Below are positions 28,249 through 36,744 of a stretch of 64,000 bases of DNA, piece after piece. Numbering within the stretch: the first letter of the stretch is position 1; each line of letters begins with the position of its first letter. The stretch spans positions 27,371 to 91,370 of the forward strand of contig UCEZ01000013.1 of assembly GCA_900471525.1 (NCBI GenBank). The letters run 5' to 3'. The translations under genes and the position numbers were made by a program. The notes beneath the pieces were generated by a model, which was not told the origin of the DNA, ran no database searches, and worked only from the letters and a program-made list of their open reading frames with translations. The stretch is from Hyphomicrobiales bacterium. Its GTDB lineage: Bacteria > Pseudomonadota > Alphaproteobacteria > Rhizobiales > Rhizobiaceae.

Positions 28249-29295
28249 ATGCGTGTCGCATTCTTCGTCAATTCCATCGAGAGCGAGGAACCCAGTTTCA
28301 CCACGACATCCCTGGCGATGGCCGCGCTGGTGCGTGGTCATGACGTTTGCTACGTCGCGCCCGGTGATTTCGTGCTGCGGCCGGACGATAGCCTGATGGT
28401 GCGGGCAACGGCGGTTCCCGTCGCGAAGTACAAGGATCCCCAGGCCTTCCATGGTGCCTTCCAGAACAAGGAGGCCCAAATCCGGACCATCGATGTTCGC
28501 GAGGTTGACGTTATCTTCCTGCGCAACGACCCCTCGCTTGATTCCGAGGAGCGGCCGTGGGCCGCTCATATTGGCGCGATGTTCGGGCGTCTTGCCAGCG
28601 AGCGGGGCGCGATCGTCGTCAACGATCCTTCCGGCTTGGCGCTGGCGCAGAACAAGCTCTATTTCCAGGACTTTCCAAAGGCTGTTCGCCCGGAAACGCT
28701 GATCTCCAAGAGCATCGAGGAAATCCGCGCCTTCATCGGCGATCACCGCAAGGGCGTCATCATCAAGCCGTTGCAAGGTTCGGGCGGCAAGAACGTGTTC
28801 AAGATCGCCACGCCCGACGATGCCAATCTCAACCAGATTTTCGAAGCAGTCAGCGGCGAGGGCTACCTGATCGCGCAGGCTTACCTGCCGGAGGCAAAGG
28901 CAGGTGACATCCGCTTCTTCATGATGAACGGCAAGCCGCTCGTCCGAGACGGGGTCTATGCGGCCTTCCGCCGTGTTCCGGCCAAGGGCGACCTCCGCTC
29001 GAACATGCACGCCGCCGGCACGGCGGAGGCGGCAAAGATCACCGACGGCATCCTGGCCGTCGCCGAGATGGTCCGTCCGAAACTGATCGAGGACGGCATG
29101 TTCCTGGTTGGCCTCGATATCGTTGGCGACAAGATTTTGGAAATCAACGTCTTCACGCCCGGCGGCCTTCCAGATATTGCCGGCATGCACAAGATCGATT
29201 TCTCCGAGGAAATCATCGAAGCCCTGGAAAACAAGATCGTCATCCGCAAAGCCTATGCCGGTTCCATGTCCAACCGGGCTCTGGCAACGCTTTAG
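28249..29295 (+). CDS. ATP-grasp ligase, glutathione-synthetase-like
   Basis: 348 residues. It starts like GshB (MRVAFFVNSIESEE). The ATP-grasp glycine-rich loop is in IIKPLQGSGGKNVFKI, and metal-binding residues appear in GDIRFFMMNG and EINVFTPGG. True GshB is about 315 residues and is usually encoded elsewhere; this one is linked tightly to an amidohydrolase and a DUF1704 metalloprotease. ATP-grasp enzymes join a carboxylate to an amine, so it may add an amino acid to a peptide or small molecule that the neighbours trim. Glutathione synthesis is possible but less favoured by context. Confidence 0.78.
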   Translation: MRVAFFVNSIESEEPSFTTTSLAMAALVRGHDVCYVAPGDFVLRPDDSLMVRATAVPVAKYKDPQAFHGAFQNKEAQIRTIDVREVDVIFLRNDPSLDSEERPWAAHIGAMFGRLASERGAIVVNDPSGLALAQNKLYFQDFPKAVRPETLISKSIEEIRAFIGDHRKGVIIKPLQGSGGKNVFKIATPDDANLNQIFEAVSGEGYLIAQAYLPEAKAGDIRFFMMNGKPLVRDGVYAAFRRVPAKGDLRSNMHAAGTAEAAKITDGILAVAEMVRPKLIEDGMFLVGLDIVGDKILEINVFTPGGLPDIAGMHKIDFSEEIIEALENKIVIRKAYAGSMSNRALATL

Positions 29296-29351
29296 GCTGT
29301 TTTTGTGGTCCATTCATGCTATCGCGTGCGCCTAGACGATTGGAAGCGCCC

Positions 29352-30032
29352 GTGATCCCCTGGACCCATATTGACACAGCGATAATGCCGGATGGCGGCG
29401 GTGAACTGCGCCTCAAGCAACGCGGCAGCGAATTTTCCATCATGCTTGGTACGATCGAACTGATGAACAGTCGGCTGAGCGGTTCGGAAGAAGCGCTCGC
29501 CCGGCTTTCCTGTGAGAGAATTCGCAAGCATGCTCGGCCGCATATGCTGATCGGCGGCCTCGGCATGGGCTTTACGCTGAGGGCGGCACTGGCCGAACTT
29601 CCTTCTGACGCCCGCGTGACGGTCGGTGAACTGGTGCCTGCCGTTGTTGCCTGGGCCCGGGGTCCGATGGCGGAGGTGTTCGCAGGCTGCCTCGATGATG
29701 GCAGGGTGACCATCCGGGAAGGCGATGTCGGCCGGTTCATCCAGTCGGGGACCGCCGAATATGACGCGATCCTTCTTGATGTCGACAATGGGCCGGAAGG
29801 GCTCACCCGCAAGGCAAACGACAATCTTTACAGCGTGTCCGGTCTTTACGCGGCACGCAAGGCGCTGCGTCCGAACGGTGTTCTCTCCGTCTGGTCGTCG
29901 GCGCCGGATGCAGGCTTCACCCGTCGGTTGCGCGACGCGGGCTTTGCTGTCGAAGAACTGTCGGTTCGCGCCAGCACCAAGGGCCGCGGCGCGCGTCACG
30001 TCATCTGGATGGCGACCAAAACGGCACGTTAG
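29352..30032 (+). CDS. Spermidine-synthase-like Rossmann-fold protein
   Basis: About 226 residues from GTG 29352 (MIPWTHIDTA...); an in-frame ATG at 29316 is the alternative, with weaker support. It has the spermidine synthase-like SAM fold: LIGGLGMGFTLRAAL, acidic ELVPAVVAWA, and DAILLDVDNGPEG. It is shorter than true SpeE (about 285) and lacks a clear aminopropyl-acceptor gate, as in many annotated spermidine synthase-like proteins of rhizobia. It lies 56 bases after the ATP-grasp gene in the same direction, but cotranscription is uncertain. Confidence 0.75.
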   Translation: MIPWTHIDTAIMPDGGGELRLKQRGSEFSIMLGTIELMNSRLSGSEEALARLSCERIRKHARPHMLIGGLGMGFTLRAALAELPSDARVTVGELVPAVVAWARGPMAEVFAGCLDDGRVTIREGDVGRFIQSGTAEYDAILLDVDNGPEGLTRKANDNLYSVSGLYAARKALRPNGVLSVWSSAPDAGFTRRLRDAGFAVEELSVRASTKGRGARHVIWMATKTAR

Positions 30033-30046
30033 TCGGCTTTCTGTGG

Positions 30047-30415
30047 CTACAGCCCTTCGCGCTCCAGCAGGATACGAACCTCGTCAAAGCGGCGCTTGTT
30101 TTCCTGGTTCTTCTCATCTGCCGAATAGCAGGTGCTTGCCAGACAAAAGCGCTTCAACCCGAACGGTGCCTTGGCGCTGTCGAACTGGCACTCGAACGTA
30201 TCGACCATGTCCTTCTTCTCGACGCCATCGCGGGTGGAATAGGTCATGCGAGCGCCCGGCGGCTTGAGTTCGGGGAAGGACTGGACGACGCCGGTGTGCA
30301 GGTTGTCAGTCATCAGCAGATGTTTTGCCACCTTCACGCACAGGTCTTCGACCTTCATCGACTGCGCGGCGGCCGGAGTTGCGGTCAGCACCAGCGCAAG
30401 TATGATTTTCTTCAT
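30047..30415 (-). CDS. Small secreted protein of unknown function
   Basis: 122 residues from ATG 30415. A clear signal peptide (KKIILALVLTATPAAAQ) is followed by a mature domain with four cysteines (VEDLCVKVAKHLL; FECQFD; RFCLASTCYSADEKN), suggesting a periplasmic, disulfide-bonded protein. It is convergent with the spermidine-synthase-like gene, the stops being about 14 bases apart. Function unknown. Confidence 0.72.
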   Translation of the reverse strand: MKKIILALVLTATPAAAQSMKVEDLCVKVAKHLLMTDNLHTGVVQSFPELKPPGARMTYSTRDGVEKKDMVDTFECQFDSAKAPFGLKRFCLASTCYSADEKNQENKRRFDEVRILLEREGL

Positions 30416-30684
30416 GACGGACCCCCGAAATGCCAGCCTCCAAAGCCAGTGCGAGGGACATAACGGCGCTGGTCGTCTTTGGTTCCATAGAAGACGGTGC
30501 AAAACCGGGCGCCGTGGTTGCGTATCTCTTCGCCTGCTCGTGAATTGAGCGTAGGATCACGTGCGAACTGGTTTTGAAGCGTCCTTTTCGCAGTCTTGGG
30601 AACGCGTAATTCTGTCGTAAAATTCCCGGTCTCGCAGCCCGAAGATTGCACGCAGATAAAATCGTCGTGCGGACCTTTTCAGGC
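30416..30684. other. Divergent intergenic region
   Basis: This is the left part of a 325-base gap between divergent genes. I see no gene in it. A second, weaker general-stress-like match (GGAAC at 30599-30603, then N19, then TT) lies here. Confidence 0.3.
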
Positions 30685-30709
30685 GGAACCAAGCGCTCTC
30701 GTCGCAGTT
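30685..30709 (+). promoter_or_regulatory. General-stress (EcfG/RpoE2-type) promoter of the DUF2934 gene
   Basis: GGAAC (30685-30689) is followed after 18 bases by TT (30708-30709), matching the rhizobial RpoE2/EcfG consensus GGAAC-N18-19-TT. It lies about 31 bases before the DUF2934 start. Similar DUF2934 genes are commonly members of the general stress regulon. Confidence 0.6.
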
Positions 30710-30740
30710 TTCTTTGGCCACGTTGCAAAGGGAGAAGCAG

Positions 30741-30974
30741 ATGACGGATATCAGCGACGACGACATCAGGATACGGGCCTACGCTCTGTGGGAGGCGGAC
30801 GGATGCCCGGAGGGCAGCCATGAGGCGCATTGGCAGCAGGCGTTGAAGGAACTGACAGAGGAAGCGGAGGCCAATGCCGCTCCACAGAAGGCCGCGAAAA
30901 CCTCGAAGCTTTCCGTCGTCAAGAATGATGCGGAGGTTGAACCAGCCACCAAGAAACGCAACAAGATCGCCTGA
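30741..30974 (+). CDS. DUF2934 family small protein
   Basis: 77 residues. The N-terminal part (DDDIRIRAYALWEADGCPEG then SHEAHWQQAL) is the DUF2934 signature. The C-terminal part is Lys/Ala-rich and probably disordered. ATG 30741 has a GGGAGA ribosome site; the longer in-frame start at 30714 overlaps the probable promoter. The GGAAC-N18-TT promoter suggests expression in general stress. Biochemical role unknown. Confidence 0.8.
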   Translation: MTDISDDDIRIRAYALWEADGCPEGSHEAHWQQALKELTEEAEANAAPQKAAKTSKLSVVKNDAEVEPATKKRNKIA

Positions 30975-30984
30975 TATAACCCAA

Positions 30985-31013
30985 TCGGTGACGGTTCAGT
31001 AAACCGTCACCGA
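30985..31013 (+). terminator. Stem-loop after the DUF2934 gene
   Basis: A perfect 12-base-pair stem (30985-30996 with 31002-31013, loop CAGTA) begins 11 bases after the stop. There is no T-run, so termination may need Rho, or the stem may protect the 3' end. Confidence 0.55.
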
Positions 31014-31218
31014 CGGGCGCTGTGGTCTTTCTTTCCGGGATTTTCTGGCCGTGGCAGCGGGCGGTTGGTTTGTTGTCGATTTTGCACTGCAAAATTTTTT
31101 GCCTCTGACGCGCTTTTCTGCGGACATCCACTTCACTTTGCAACATCATGGCATTTGACAGCGCGCTTCGGGCAACTGTGCGGCGTTGCTAACCGTTGGT
31201 ACAAGGAAAGTGGCCTGC

Positions 31219-32697
31219 GTGAAAATACTTTCGGTGACGTCGGAAATCTTTCCATTGATCAAGACCGGCGGTCTCGCCGATGTGACAGGCTCGTTGCCGA
31301 AAGCCCTTGAAGGCTACAGCTGCTACACACGCACGCTCGTTCCGGGATATCCCCAGCTGTTCACAAGGCTTCCAGACGCCCGGCAGGTCCATTTTTTTCC
31401 CGATCTGTTCGGTGCCCCGGCCTCTCTGCTGGAAACCCGATACGAGCAACTGGATCTCCTCATCCTTGACGCCCCCGCCCTCTACAATCGTCCCGGCGGC
31501 CCGTATCTGGATGAATCGGGCCGCGATCATCCCGACAACTGGAAACGCTTCGCTGTGTTGTCCTATGTGGCATCGGCCATTGCCGGCGGATTGCTTGCCG
31601 ATTGGTCGCCCGACGTGGTTCATACCCATGACTGGCAGACCGCGCTCACCTCCGTCTACATGAAGTATTCGAGCAACGCGAAGACCGTGCCAAGCGTGCT
31701 GACGATCCACAATCTGGCATTCCAGGGACAGTTTCCGACCTCCGTCGTCAACCAGATCGGCCTGCCGCCGGAAACCATCTCGCTCGACTGCCTCGAATAT
31801 TACGGCGACGTCAGCTACCTGAAGGGGGGCATCCGCACCGCCAGCGCCATCACCACCGTCAGCCCCACCTATGCGCGCGAAGTGATCGCGCCGGAACTCG
31901 GCATGGGCATGGCGGGGGCGCTCAGTTCGCGGCCGCGGGCACTGACGGGCATCGTCAACGGCATTGACATGGATATCTGGAATCCTGCCACGGACGCCTA
32001 TCTTCCGGTCAATTACGACCACAAGAGAATCCGGTTGAGGGCGCAGAACAGGGCCAGATTGCTGGAAAATTTCCGTTTGGACGATGGCCCGGGGCCGGTC
32101 TTTGCGGCTGTGACCCGGCTGACCTGGCAGAAGGGCGGCGACATGCTGGCCGAAGTGGCAGAGGAAATTTCAGCACTCGGCGGCAGGCTGATCGTGCTCG
32201 GCAAGGGTGAGGAGCATATCGAGACAGCGCTTCTGGCCGCCGCCGGACGGCATCCCGATCGCATCGGTGTCCGGATCGGCTATGACGAGGCGACCGCCCA
32301 CCTCATTCATGGGGGCTGCGACGTCATCATTCAGCCGTCGCGCTTCGAGCCCTGCGGCCTTACTCAGCTTTATGCCCTGCGGTATGGCGCGGTGCCGGTT
32401 GTCTCGCGTACCGGCGGCCTGTCGGAAACGATCATCGATGCCAATGACGCGGCAATCTCGGCCCGGGTGGCGACCGGCTTCCAGTTCCATCCGGCAACGG
32501 CCGAGAACCTGCGCTTTTCCATCCACCGCGCCTTTGCCGCCTACCGCGAACCGAAGAAGTGGGCGCGACTGCAAAACCAGGGCATGAAGGCCAATTTTTC
32601 CTGGGAGCGAAGTGCTGAACAATACGCAGCGCTCTATGCCCAGCTCATTCCCGATCGCCGGGCCGTGCCGATTGTGCGGGCAAAGGCAGCGGAGTAG
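31219..32697 (+). CDS. glgA: Glycogen synthase (ADP-glucose dependent)
   Basis: 492 residues starting at GTG 31219 (VKILSVTSEIFPLIKTGGLADV), with GGAAAG upstream; family members start at the same place. The ADP-glucose-binding KTGGLADV, the HDWQTAL segment and the C-terminal catalytic region (QPSRFEPCGLTQLYALRYG, then RTGGLSETI) are intact, as in GT5 glycogen synthases. The enzyme extends alpha-1,4-glucan. No other glg genes are adjacent, so this may be a second or stand-alone copy rather than the glgBCA operon member. Confidence 0.92.
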   Translation: MKILSVTSEIFPLIKTGGLADVTGSLPKALEGYSCYTRTLVPGYPQLFTRLPDARQVHFFPDLFGAPASLLETRYEQLDLLILDAPALYNRPGGPYLDESGRDHPDNWKRFAVLSYVASAIAGGLLADWSPDVVHTHDWQTALTSVYMKYSSNAKTVPSVLTIHNLAFQGQFPTSVVNQIGLPPETISLDCLEYYGDVSYLKGGIRTASAITTVSPTYAREVIAPELGMGMAGALSSRPRALTGIVNGIDMDIWNPATDAYLPVNYDHKRIRLRAQNRARLLENFRLDDGPGPVFAAVTRLTWQKGGDMLAEVAEEISALGGRLIVLGKGEEHIETALLAAAGRHPDRIGVRIGYDEATAHLIHGGCDVIIQPSRFEPCGLTQLYALRYGAVPVVSRTGGLSETIIDANDAAISARVATGFQFHPATAENLRFSIHRAFAAYREPKKWARLQNQGMKANFSWERSAEQYAALYAQLIPDRRAVPIVRAKAAE

Positions 32698-32812
32698 CAG
32701 CGCTCCCACCTTTCGTGGCACGCAGGCAGGTGACAAAGTGCACGGGCAGTGCTCTAACTCTCTGAATTGCACGAAAGTGCATTCGGGGCGATATGGGTTG
32801 GGGGGTCGGCGC

Positions 32813-34969
32813 GTGAAAAAGGCTTGTGATATCCGTCTGTTGGTGTTGCGGTTGTGGCTTGTGGCGGCAGTGGCATTCATCGCTGCGGCCCATACCGTCC
32901 AGCCTGTCCTGGCGCAGACGACCAGCCCGGCCGCATCGGCGGAAAAGGTCGATCAACTCATCAAGCTGCTTGACGATCCGGAGATCAGGGCGCTGCTCAA
33001 CAAGCAGACGGCTGCACCGGCCGCCGAAACCCCTGCCGACATGTCGGCGACCGAATTCAGCGCCTGGGGGAACAGGATCCGCGAGCACCTGCGCGAGGTC
33101 GGGCAGGCCATTCCGCAGGTTTCTTCCGAATTCATGCGCGCCGGCGGCACCATCGCGGCTGACATCAACGGCCACGGCCCGCTGGGTGTGTTCCTGCTTT
33201 TCCTGACGCTGGTCGCGCTCGGGCTTGGCGCCGAATGGCTGTTTCATCGCATTGCCAGCCGCAGCCGCGTGCATGCGGCGCTGGCACGAACGGACGGGAC
33301 AAGCGAAAACCCTTTACACAGCGCTGGTCGCCACCTGTTTGCCTTGCTGGCGCCACTGGTCGCTTTCAGCTTGGCGAGCCTTGGCCTGTTCATGGCGATG
33401 ACATGGCCGCCGCTTCTGGATGCCATCATGCTGCCCTTGCTATTGGGTGTCATCGCCTGCCGGTTCGTGATCCGGATCGCCAAGGTGTTGCTGGTCGGAC
33501 CGCCCGGAGCCAAAGATCCCGACACCGCCCAAGGCCTGGTTCCGACTGACCGTGCCTCCGGCGTCTTCTGGTACAAGCGCATCTTCTGGTTCGCCTGCAT
33601 CCTGTTTGCCGGCTGGGCCATGGCTGGTGTGATGGAAGCGCTTCATATCACGCCGGGGGTCAGGGGCGTAGTCGTCTATGCGCTCGGCCTCGGCCTGCTG
33701 CTGGTCGCCATCGAGACCGTCTGGAACCGGCCGGCGGCCATCGCCCGACCTCACGGCCGCGGCGCCATGGAATGGGCGCTGACTTTTTATCTTTGCCTGT
33801 TGTGGGTGCTCTGGGTGGCAGGCGTCATCATCATTCTGTGGCTGGGCATCTACGCGCTTATCCTGCCGGGTCTGCTGAAGGCAACCACTGCCATGGCGAA
33901 GAATGCCTTCGCAGGCAATCCCGACATTCCCGGAAGCGGTAATCCGGTCGTTGAGGTGCTGGTGGAACGTAGCGCACGTGCTCTCATCATCACGCTCGCT
34001 GTTCTCTGGCTCGGCTTCATCGTCAGCAGGCGGTCGTCGATGTTCACCGGTGAGGCGATGACCGATCGCCTCATCCAGGGCGTTTTGGCGGGAGCGGTCA
34101 TCCTGCTTGTAGCCGACATTCTGTGGCAGATCGCCAAGGCGGTGATCAATCGCTCACTGGAGCGGGCGCGGGTTTCCGTTGCCGAGGACTCTGCCCATGC
34201 CGCACGAAACGGGCGACTGTTGACGCTGCTACCGCTCCTGCGGACGACGCTGGCAGTCGTCATTGCGGTGATCGCGGTGTTGATGGTTCTCTCCGGCCTT
34301 GGGGTTCAGATCGGGCCGTTGATCGCCGGTGCCGGCATTTTCGGCGTGGCGATCGGCTTCGGTTCGCAAACCCTCGTCAAGGATGTCATCAGCGGTGTCT
34401 TCTACATGATGGATGATGCCTTCCGCGTTGGGGAATATATCCAGAGCGGCAGCTACAAGGGCACCGTGGAATCCTTCAGCATCCGCTCGGTCCGGCTGCG
34501 GCACCATCGCGGACCGGTCTTTACCGTGCCGTTCGGCACTCTTGGCGCTGTCCAGAACATGAGCCGCGACTGGGTGATCGACAAGTTCACGATCTCGGTC
34601 GGCTACGACACCGACATCAACAAGGTCCGCAAGATGGTCAAGGGCGTGGGTGCTGCGCTGCTTGAGGACGAGGAGTTCGGACCCTTCATCATCGAAACCG
34701 TCAAGATGAAGGGCGTCGAACAGTTCGGCGACTACGGCATCAGCCTGAGTTTCGCGATGATGACCAAGCCCGGCTACCAGACAATGATCCGCCGGAAGGC
34801 CTATATGATGATCCGGGAAGCATTCACCAAGAATGGCGTCGTCTTCGCTTCGCCGACCGTGCAGGTCGCAAGCAACGATCCGTCATCAGCGGCCGCTGCG
34901 GCGGCAACCGTGAAGGCGGCGATGGATCAGAAGAAACTGGCCGAGGGCGGCGAGGGGGCTGAGGGATAG
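32813..34969 (+). CDS. Large mechanosensitive ion channel of the MscS family
   Basis: About 718 residues from GTG 32813 with GGGGGG upstream. A signal peptide (cleavage near VLAQ-TT) and a periplasmic helical segment precede about ten membrane helices. The C-terminal MscS core (pore helix GLGVQIGPLIAGAGIFGVAI, then GSQTLVKDVISGVFYMMDD and the beta domain) lies at about 500-690. The size and extended N-terminus resemble YbdG/YnaI-like or MscK-like channels more than the 286-residue MscS. It probably protects against hypo-osmotic shock. Confidence 0.9.
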   Translation: MKKACDIRLLVLRLWLVAAVAFIAAAHTVQPVLAQTTSPAASAEKVDQLIKLLDDPEIRALLNKQTAAPAAETPADMSATEFSAWGNRIREHLREVGQAIPQVSSEFMRAGGTIAADINGHGPLGVFLLFLTLVALGLGAEWLFHRIASRSRVHAALARTDGTSENPLHSAGRHLFALLAPLVAFSLASLGLFMAMTWPPLLDAIMLPLLLGVIACRFVIRIAKVLLVGPPGAKDPDTAQGLVPTDRASGVFWYKRIFWFACILFAGWAMAGVMEALHITPGVRGVVVYALGLGLLLVAIETVWNRPAAIARPHGRGAMEWALTFYLCLLWVLWVAGVIIILWLGIYALILPGLLKATTAMAKNAFAGNPDIPGSGNPVVEVLVERSARALIITLAVLWLGFIVSRRSSMFTGEAMTDRLIQGVLAGAVILLVADILWQIAKAVINRSLERARVSVAEDSAHAARNGRLLTLLPLLRTTLAVVIAVIAVLMVLSGLGVQIGPLIAGAGIFGVAIGFGSQTLVKDVISGVFYMMDDAFRVGEYIQSGSYKGTVESFSIRSVRLRHHRGPVFTVPFGTLGAVQNMSRDWVIDKFTISVGYDTDINKVRKMVKGVGAALLEDEEFGPFIIETVKMKGVEQFGDYGISLSFAMMTKPGYQTMIRRKAYMMIREAFTKNGVVFASPTVQVASNDPSSAAAAAATVKAAMDQKKLAEGGEGAEG

Positions 34970-35007
34970 CGTGACGCCCGTCGACAGCCCGCCCGGATTT
35001 CGAGACC

Positions 35008-35109
35008 AAAGCGCGTCGCGATCTTTCAGATTCGCTTACGGCGCTTTAGGTCTTTGATTCTACGCACGTCGCTATCACAAAACCGCTTCACGCTTTTGTG
35101 CGACATGCT
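35008..35109. repeat. Dispersed rhizobial intergenic repeat
   Basis: The segment from AAAGCGCGTCGCGATCTTTC to GCGACATGCTTTA resembles an intergenic repeat found many times in Rhizobiaceae genomes. It contains an imperfect palindrome around the AAAACCG...CTTTTGTG core. It separates mscS from the convergent DUF6481 gene and touches the latter's stop codon, and may serve as their terminator. Recognition is from memory of the repeat type. Confidence 0.55.
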
Positions 35110-35490
35110 TTAGCGCTGGCGGGCCTTGCGGGCCGCATAGCGACGGTCGCGCTCAGCCTTGCGTTCGGCTTCGTCGGCGACAACGCGGGCGATGCGATCA
35201 CGCTCGGCCTGTTCGCGAGCGGTTGCTTCAGCTTTGGATTCCGCTTCTGCTGCTGCCGTCAGGGCTGCGGCTTCGGCGAGCTGGCGCTCGTTTTCCTGCT
35301 GTTTCAGGAGGTCGCGTTCAGCACGGCGGGCTTCGCGCGCTGCCGCATTGGCCTGCCGTTCGGCAAGCTTTGCTGCGAGCTCCGGATCGTCAGCCTTCGG
35401 CGCCGATGCGAACTTCTTCAGAAGCTGCTGCTTGGCTTCGGCCGCTGCCTTGCGCCGGTCTGCGAAGCCGTTATCGGATGCGTGTCTCAA
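35110..35490 (-). CDS. DUF6481 family coiled-coil protein
   Basis: 126 residues, highly charged and Ala/Glu/Arg-rich, with long predicted coiled coil. The N-terminus (FADRRKAAAEAKQQLLKKF) matches the DUF6481 group of alphaproteobacterial small proteins. The start appears to be TTG 35490 with AAGGA upstream; no ATG is better placed. Function unknown. Confidence 0.65.
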   Translation of the reverse strand: MRHASDNGFADRRKAAAEAKQQLLKKFASAPKADDPELAAKLAERQANAAAREARRAERDLLKQQENERQLAEAAALTAAAEAESKAEATAREQAERDRIARVVADEAERKAERDRRYAARKARQR

Positions 35491-35709
35491 TCTTCGTGGT
35501 CCTTGTTTGCGGATTTGTCACAAGCCGTGCATGGCCGGCTGGGAATTTGTCGCCGGGCGGGCCGACGTCACTGTCGTTTCGCACTTTGCGCGACTTCAAG
35601 ATAGGGTGGAAGCGTCAAAAAAACAGATAGAACGTCGTCTTTCACGTCCTATTTCATGACAATGGAAGAATAACAGCGGTATGGCGACCGGGGAAACTGC
35701 GCCACGCAA
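35491..35709. other. Intergenic region, nothing recognised
   Basis: This gap of about 220 bases lies between two minus-strand small genes. It should contain the promoter of the DUF6481 gene, but no clear element stands out. Confidence 0.3.
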
Positions 35710-35925
35710 TCAGCGTTTTGCGGATTTCCGCGATGCCGGCGCCTTGGCGGGCGTCGCAGCTTCCTTTTCCAGCCGCAATTCGCGTAGCCGCTGGGTCTTT
35801 GCATCACGCTCGGCTGCGACGGCGTCGATTTCTGAAATCGTGCGGTTGCGAGCCATGAACTGGGTCTGCGTTCTGCTGAAAGCAGATTCCGCCTGATCGC
35901 GGGCCTTTGTCGAGTTCTCTGTCAA
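35710..35925 (-). CDS. Small conserved rhizobial protein
   Basis: 71 residues, with NSTKARDQAESAFSRTQTQF then ISEIDAVAAERDAKTQRLRE, a helical charged segment seen in small rhizobial proteins of unknown function, and a Lys/Ala-rich tail. Likely cytoplasmic and helical. It lies 83 bases downstream of the cspA terminator in the same direction. Confidence 0.68.
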   Translation of the reverse strand: MTENSTKARDQAESAFSRTQTQFMARNRTISEIDAVAAERDAKTQRLRELRLEKEAATPAKAPASRKSAKR

Positions 35926-36007
35926 AATGATATTCCGGTGCTATCGCACCAGCCTTTCGTCCGGATCATTCCGACGAACACCATGTGCGCATTGGCCTCT
36001 GGGCCAA

Positions 36008-36031
36008 GAAAAAAGGCCAGGCGATTGGCCT
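36008..36031 (-). terminator. Intrinsic terminator of cspA
   Basis: Read on the minus strand, a 6-base-pair stem AGGCCA/TGGCCT with a 6-base loop is followed by a run of T (TTTTTTCTT). It lies about 70 bases after the cspA stop. Confidence 0.75.
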
Positions 36032-36102
36032 GACCTTCCATTGGGCGTCACCTCTTCAACGATGCCAGTACATCCGTGGTCACCGGAGAGGTTACACCCG
36101 AT

Positions 36103-36312
36103 TTAAGCAGCCTGGAGCTGGCAGGCGGACATTTTGCCCGACTTGCTGTCGCGTTCCATCTCGTAGCCGATCTTCTGGCCTTCGACGATTTCGCGCATGC
36201 CGGCACGCTCGACAGCGGAGATGTGAACGAAAACGTCCGCGCCGCCGTTGTCAGGCTGAATGAAGCCGAAGCCCTTGGTGGAATTGAACCATTTAACTGT
36301 GCCAGTGGTCAT
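36103..36312 (-). CDS. cspA: Cold-shock protein (CspA family)
   Basis: 69 residues, standard for a single cold-shock domain. Both RNA-binding motifs are present: KGFGFI (RNP1) and VFVHI (RNP2), after [10 protein letters not shown]. It acts as an RNA chaperone binding single-stranded RNA or DNA. A consensus-like sigma-70 promoter 147 bases upstream implies a leader of about 140 bases, as is usual for temperature-responsive csp genes. Confidence 0.95.
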   Translation of the reverse strand: MTTGTVKWFNSTKGFGFIQPDNGGADVFVHISAVERAGMREIVEGQKIGYEMERDSKSGKMSACQLQAA

Positions 36313-36458
36313 AACGAACCCTTTCAATAGCAACATGTATCCACCACTGTGCGACGCACAGCGGTCAGTAATCTCGATTTTTGAAGGGGGAAGTTCGTCA
36401 GAGACGCGTCAAGCGCGGGCAGAAACAAATATCGGTCAAACAACTATCGATGAATGTT

Positions 36459-36487
36459 CATATAAGCCGTCCTTTCCGGTTTGTCAA
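36459..36487 (-). promoter_or_regulatory. Sigma-70-type promoter of cspA
   Basis: On the minus strand, TTGACA (36487-36482) is followed by a 17-base spacer and TATATG (36464-36459). The -35 is perfect and the -10 matches 4 of 6. The remaining gap to the mhqO-like gene (36488-36744) holds nothing else that I recognise beyond that gene's presumed promoter. Confidence 0.65.
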
Positions 36488-36744
36488 CTTTTAGTTTTTC
36501 TTCTGATCTTGATCATTATCACTGGTTGCATTCCCTTTTTCTTCCCGTGGCGTCGATAACCAGCCAGCGTCGATTTTGCGTGAGAATCCAGGGCGGATAG
36601 AACATTCGTTCCCTGAACAGTTTCCTTTGTTTGTTCATTAAATAGAGACAATCCGTCCAACCTCTCACGTCTATCGCCGCCACCGAAATAAGCACATCTA
36701 TATCGGCGAAACGAAGCCCGGCTCGGGCAGAAAGGGATCAGATC

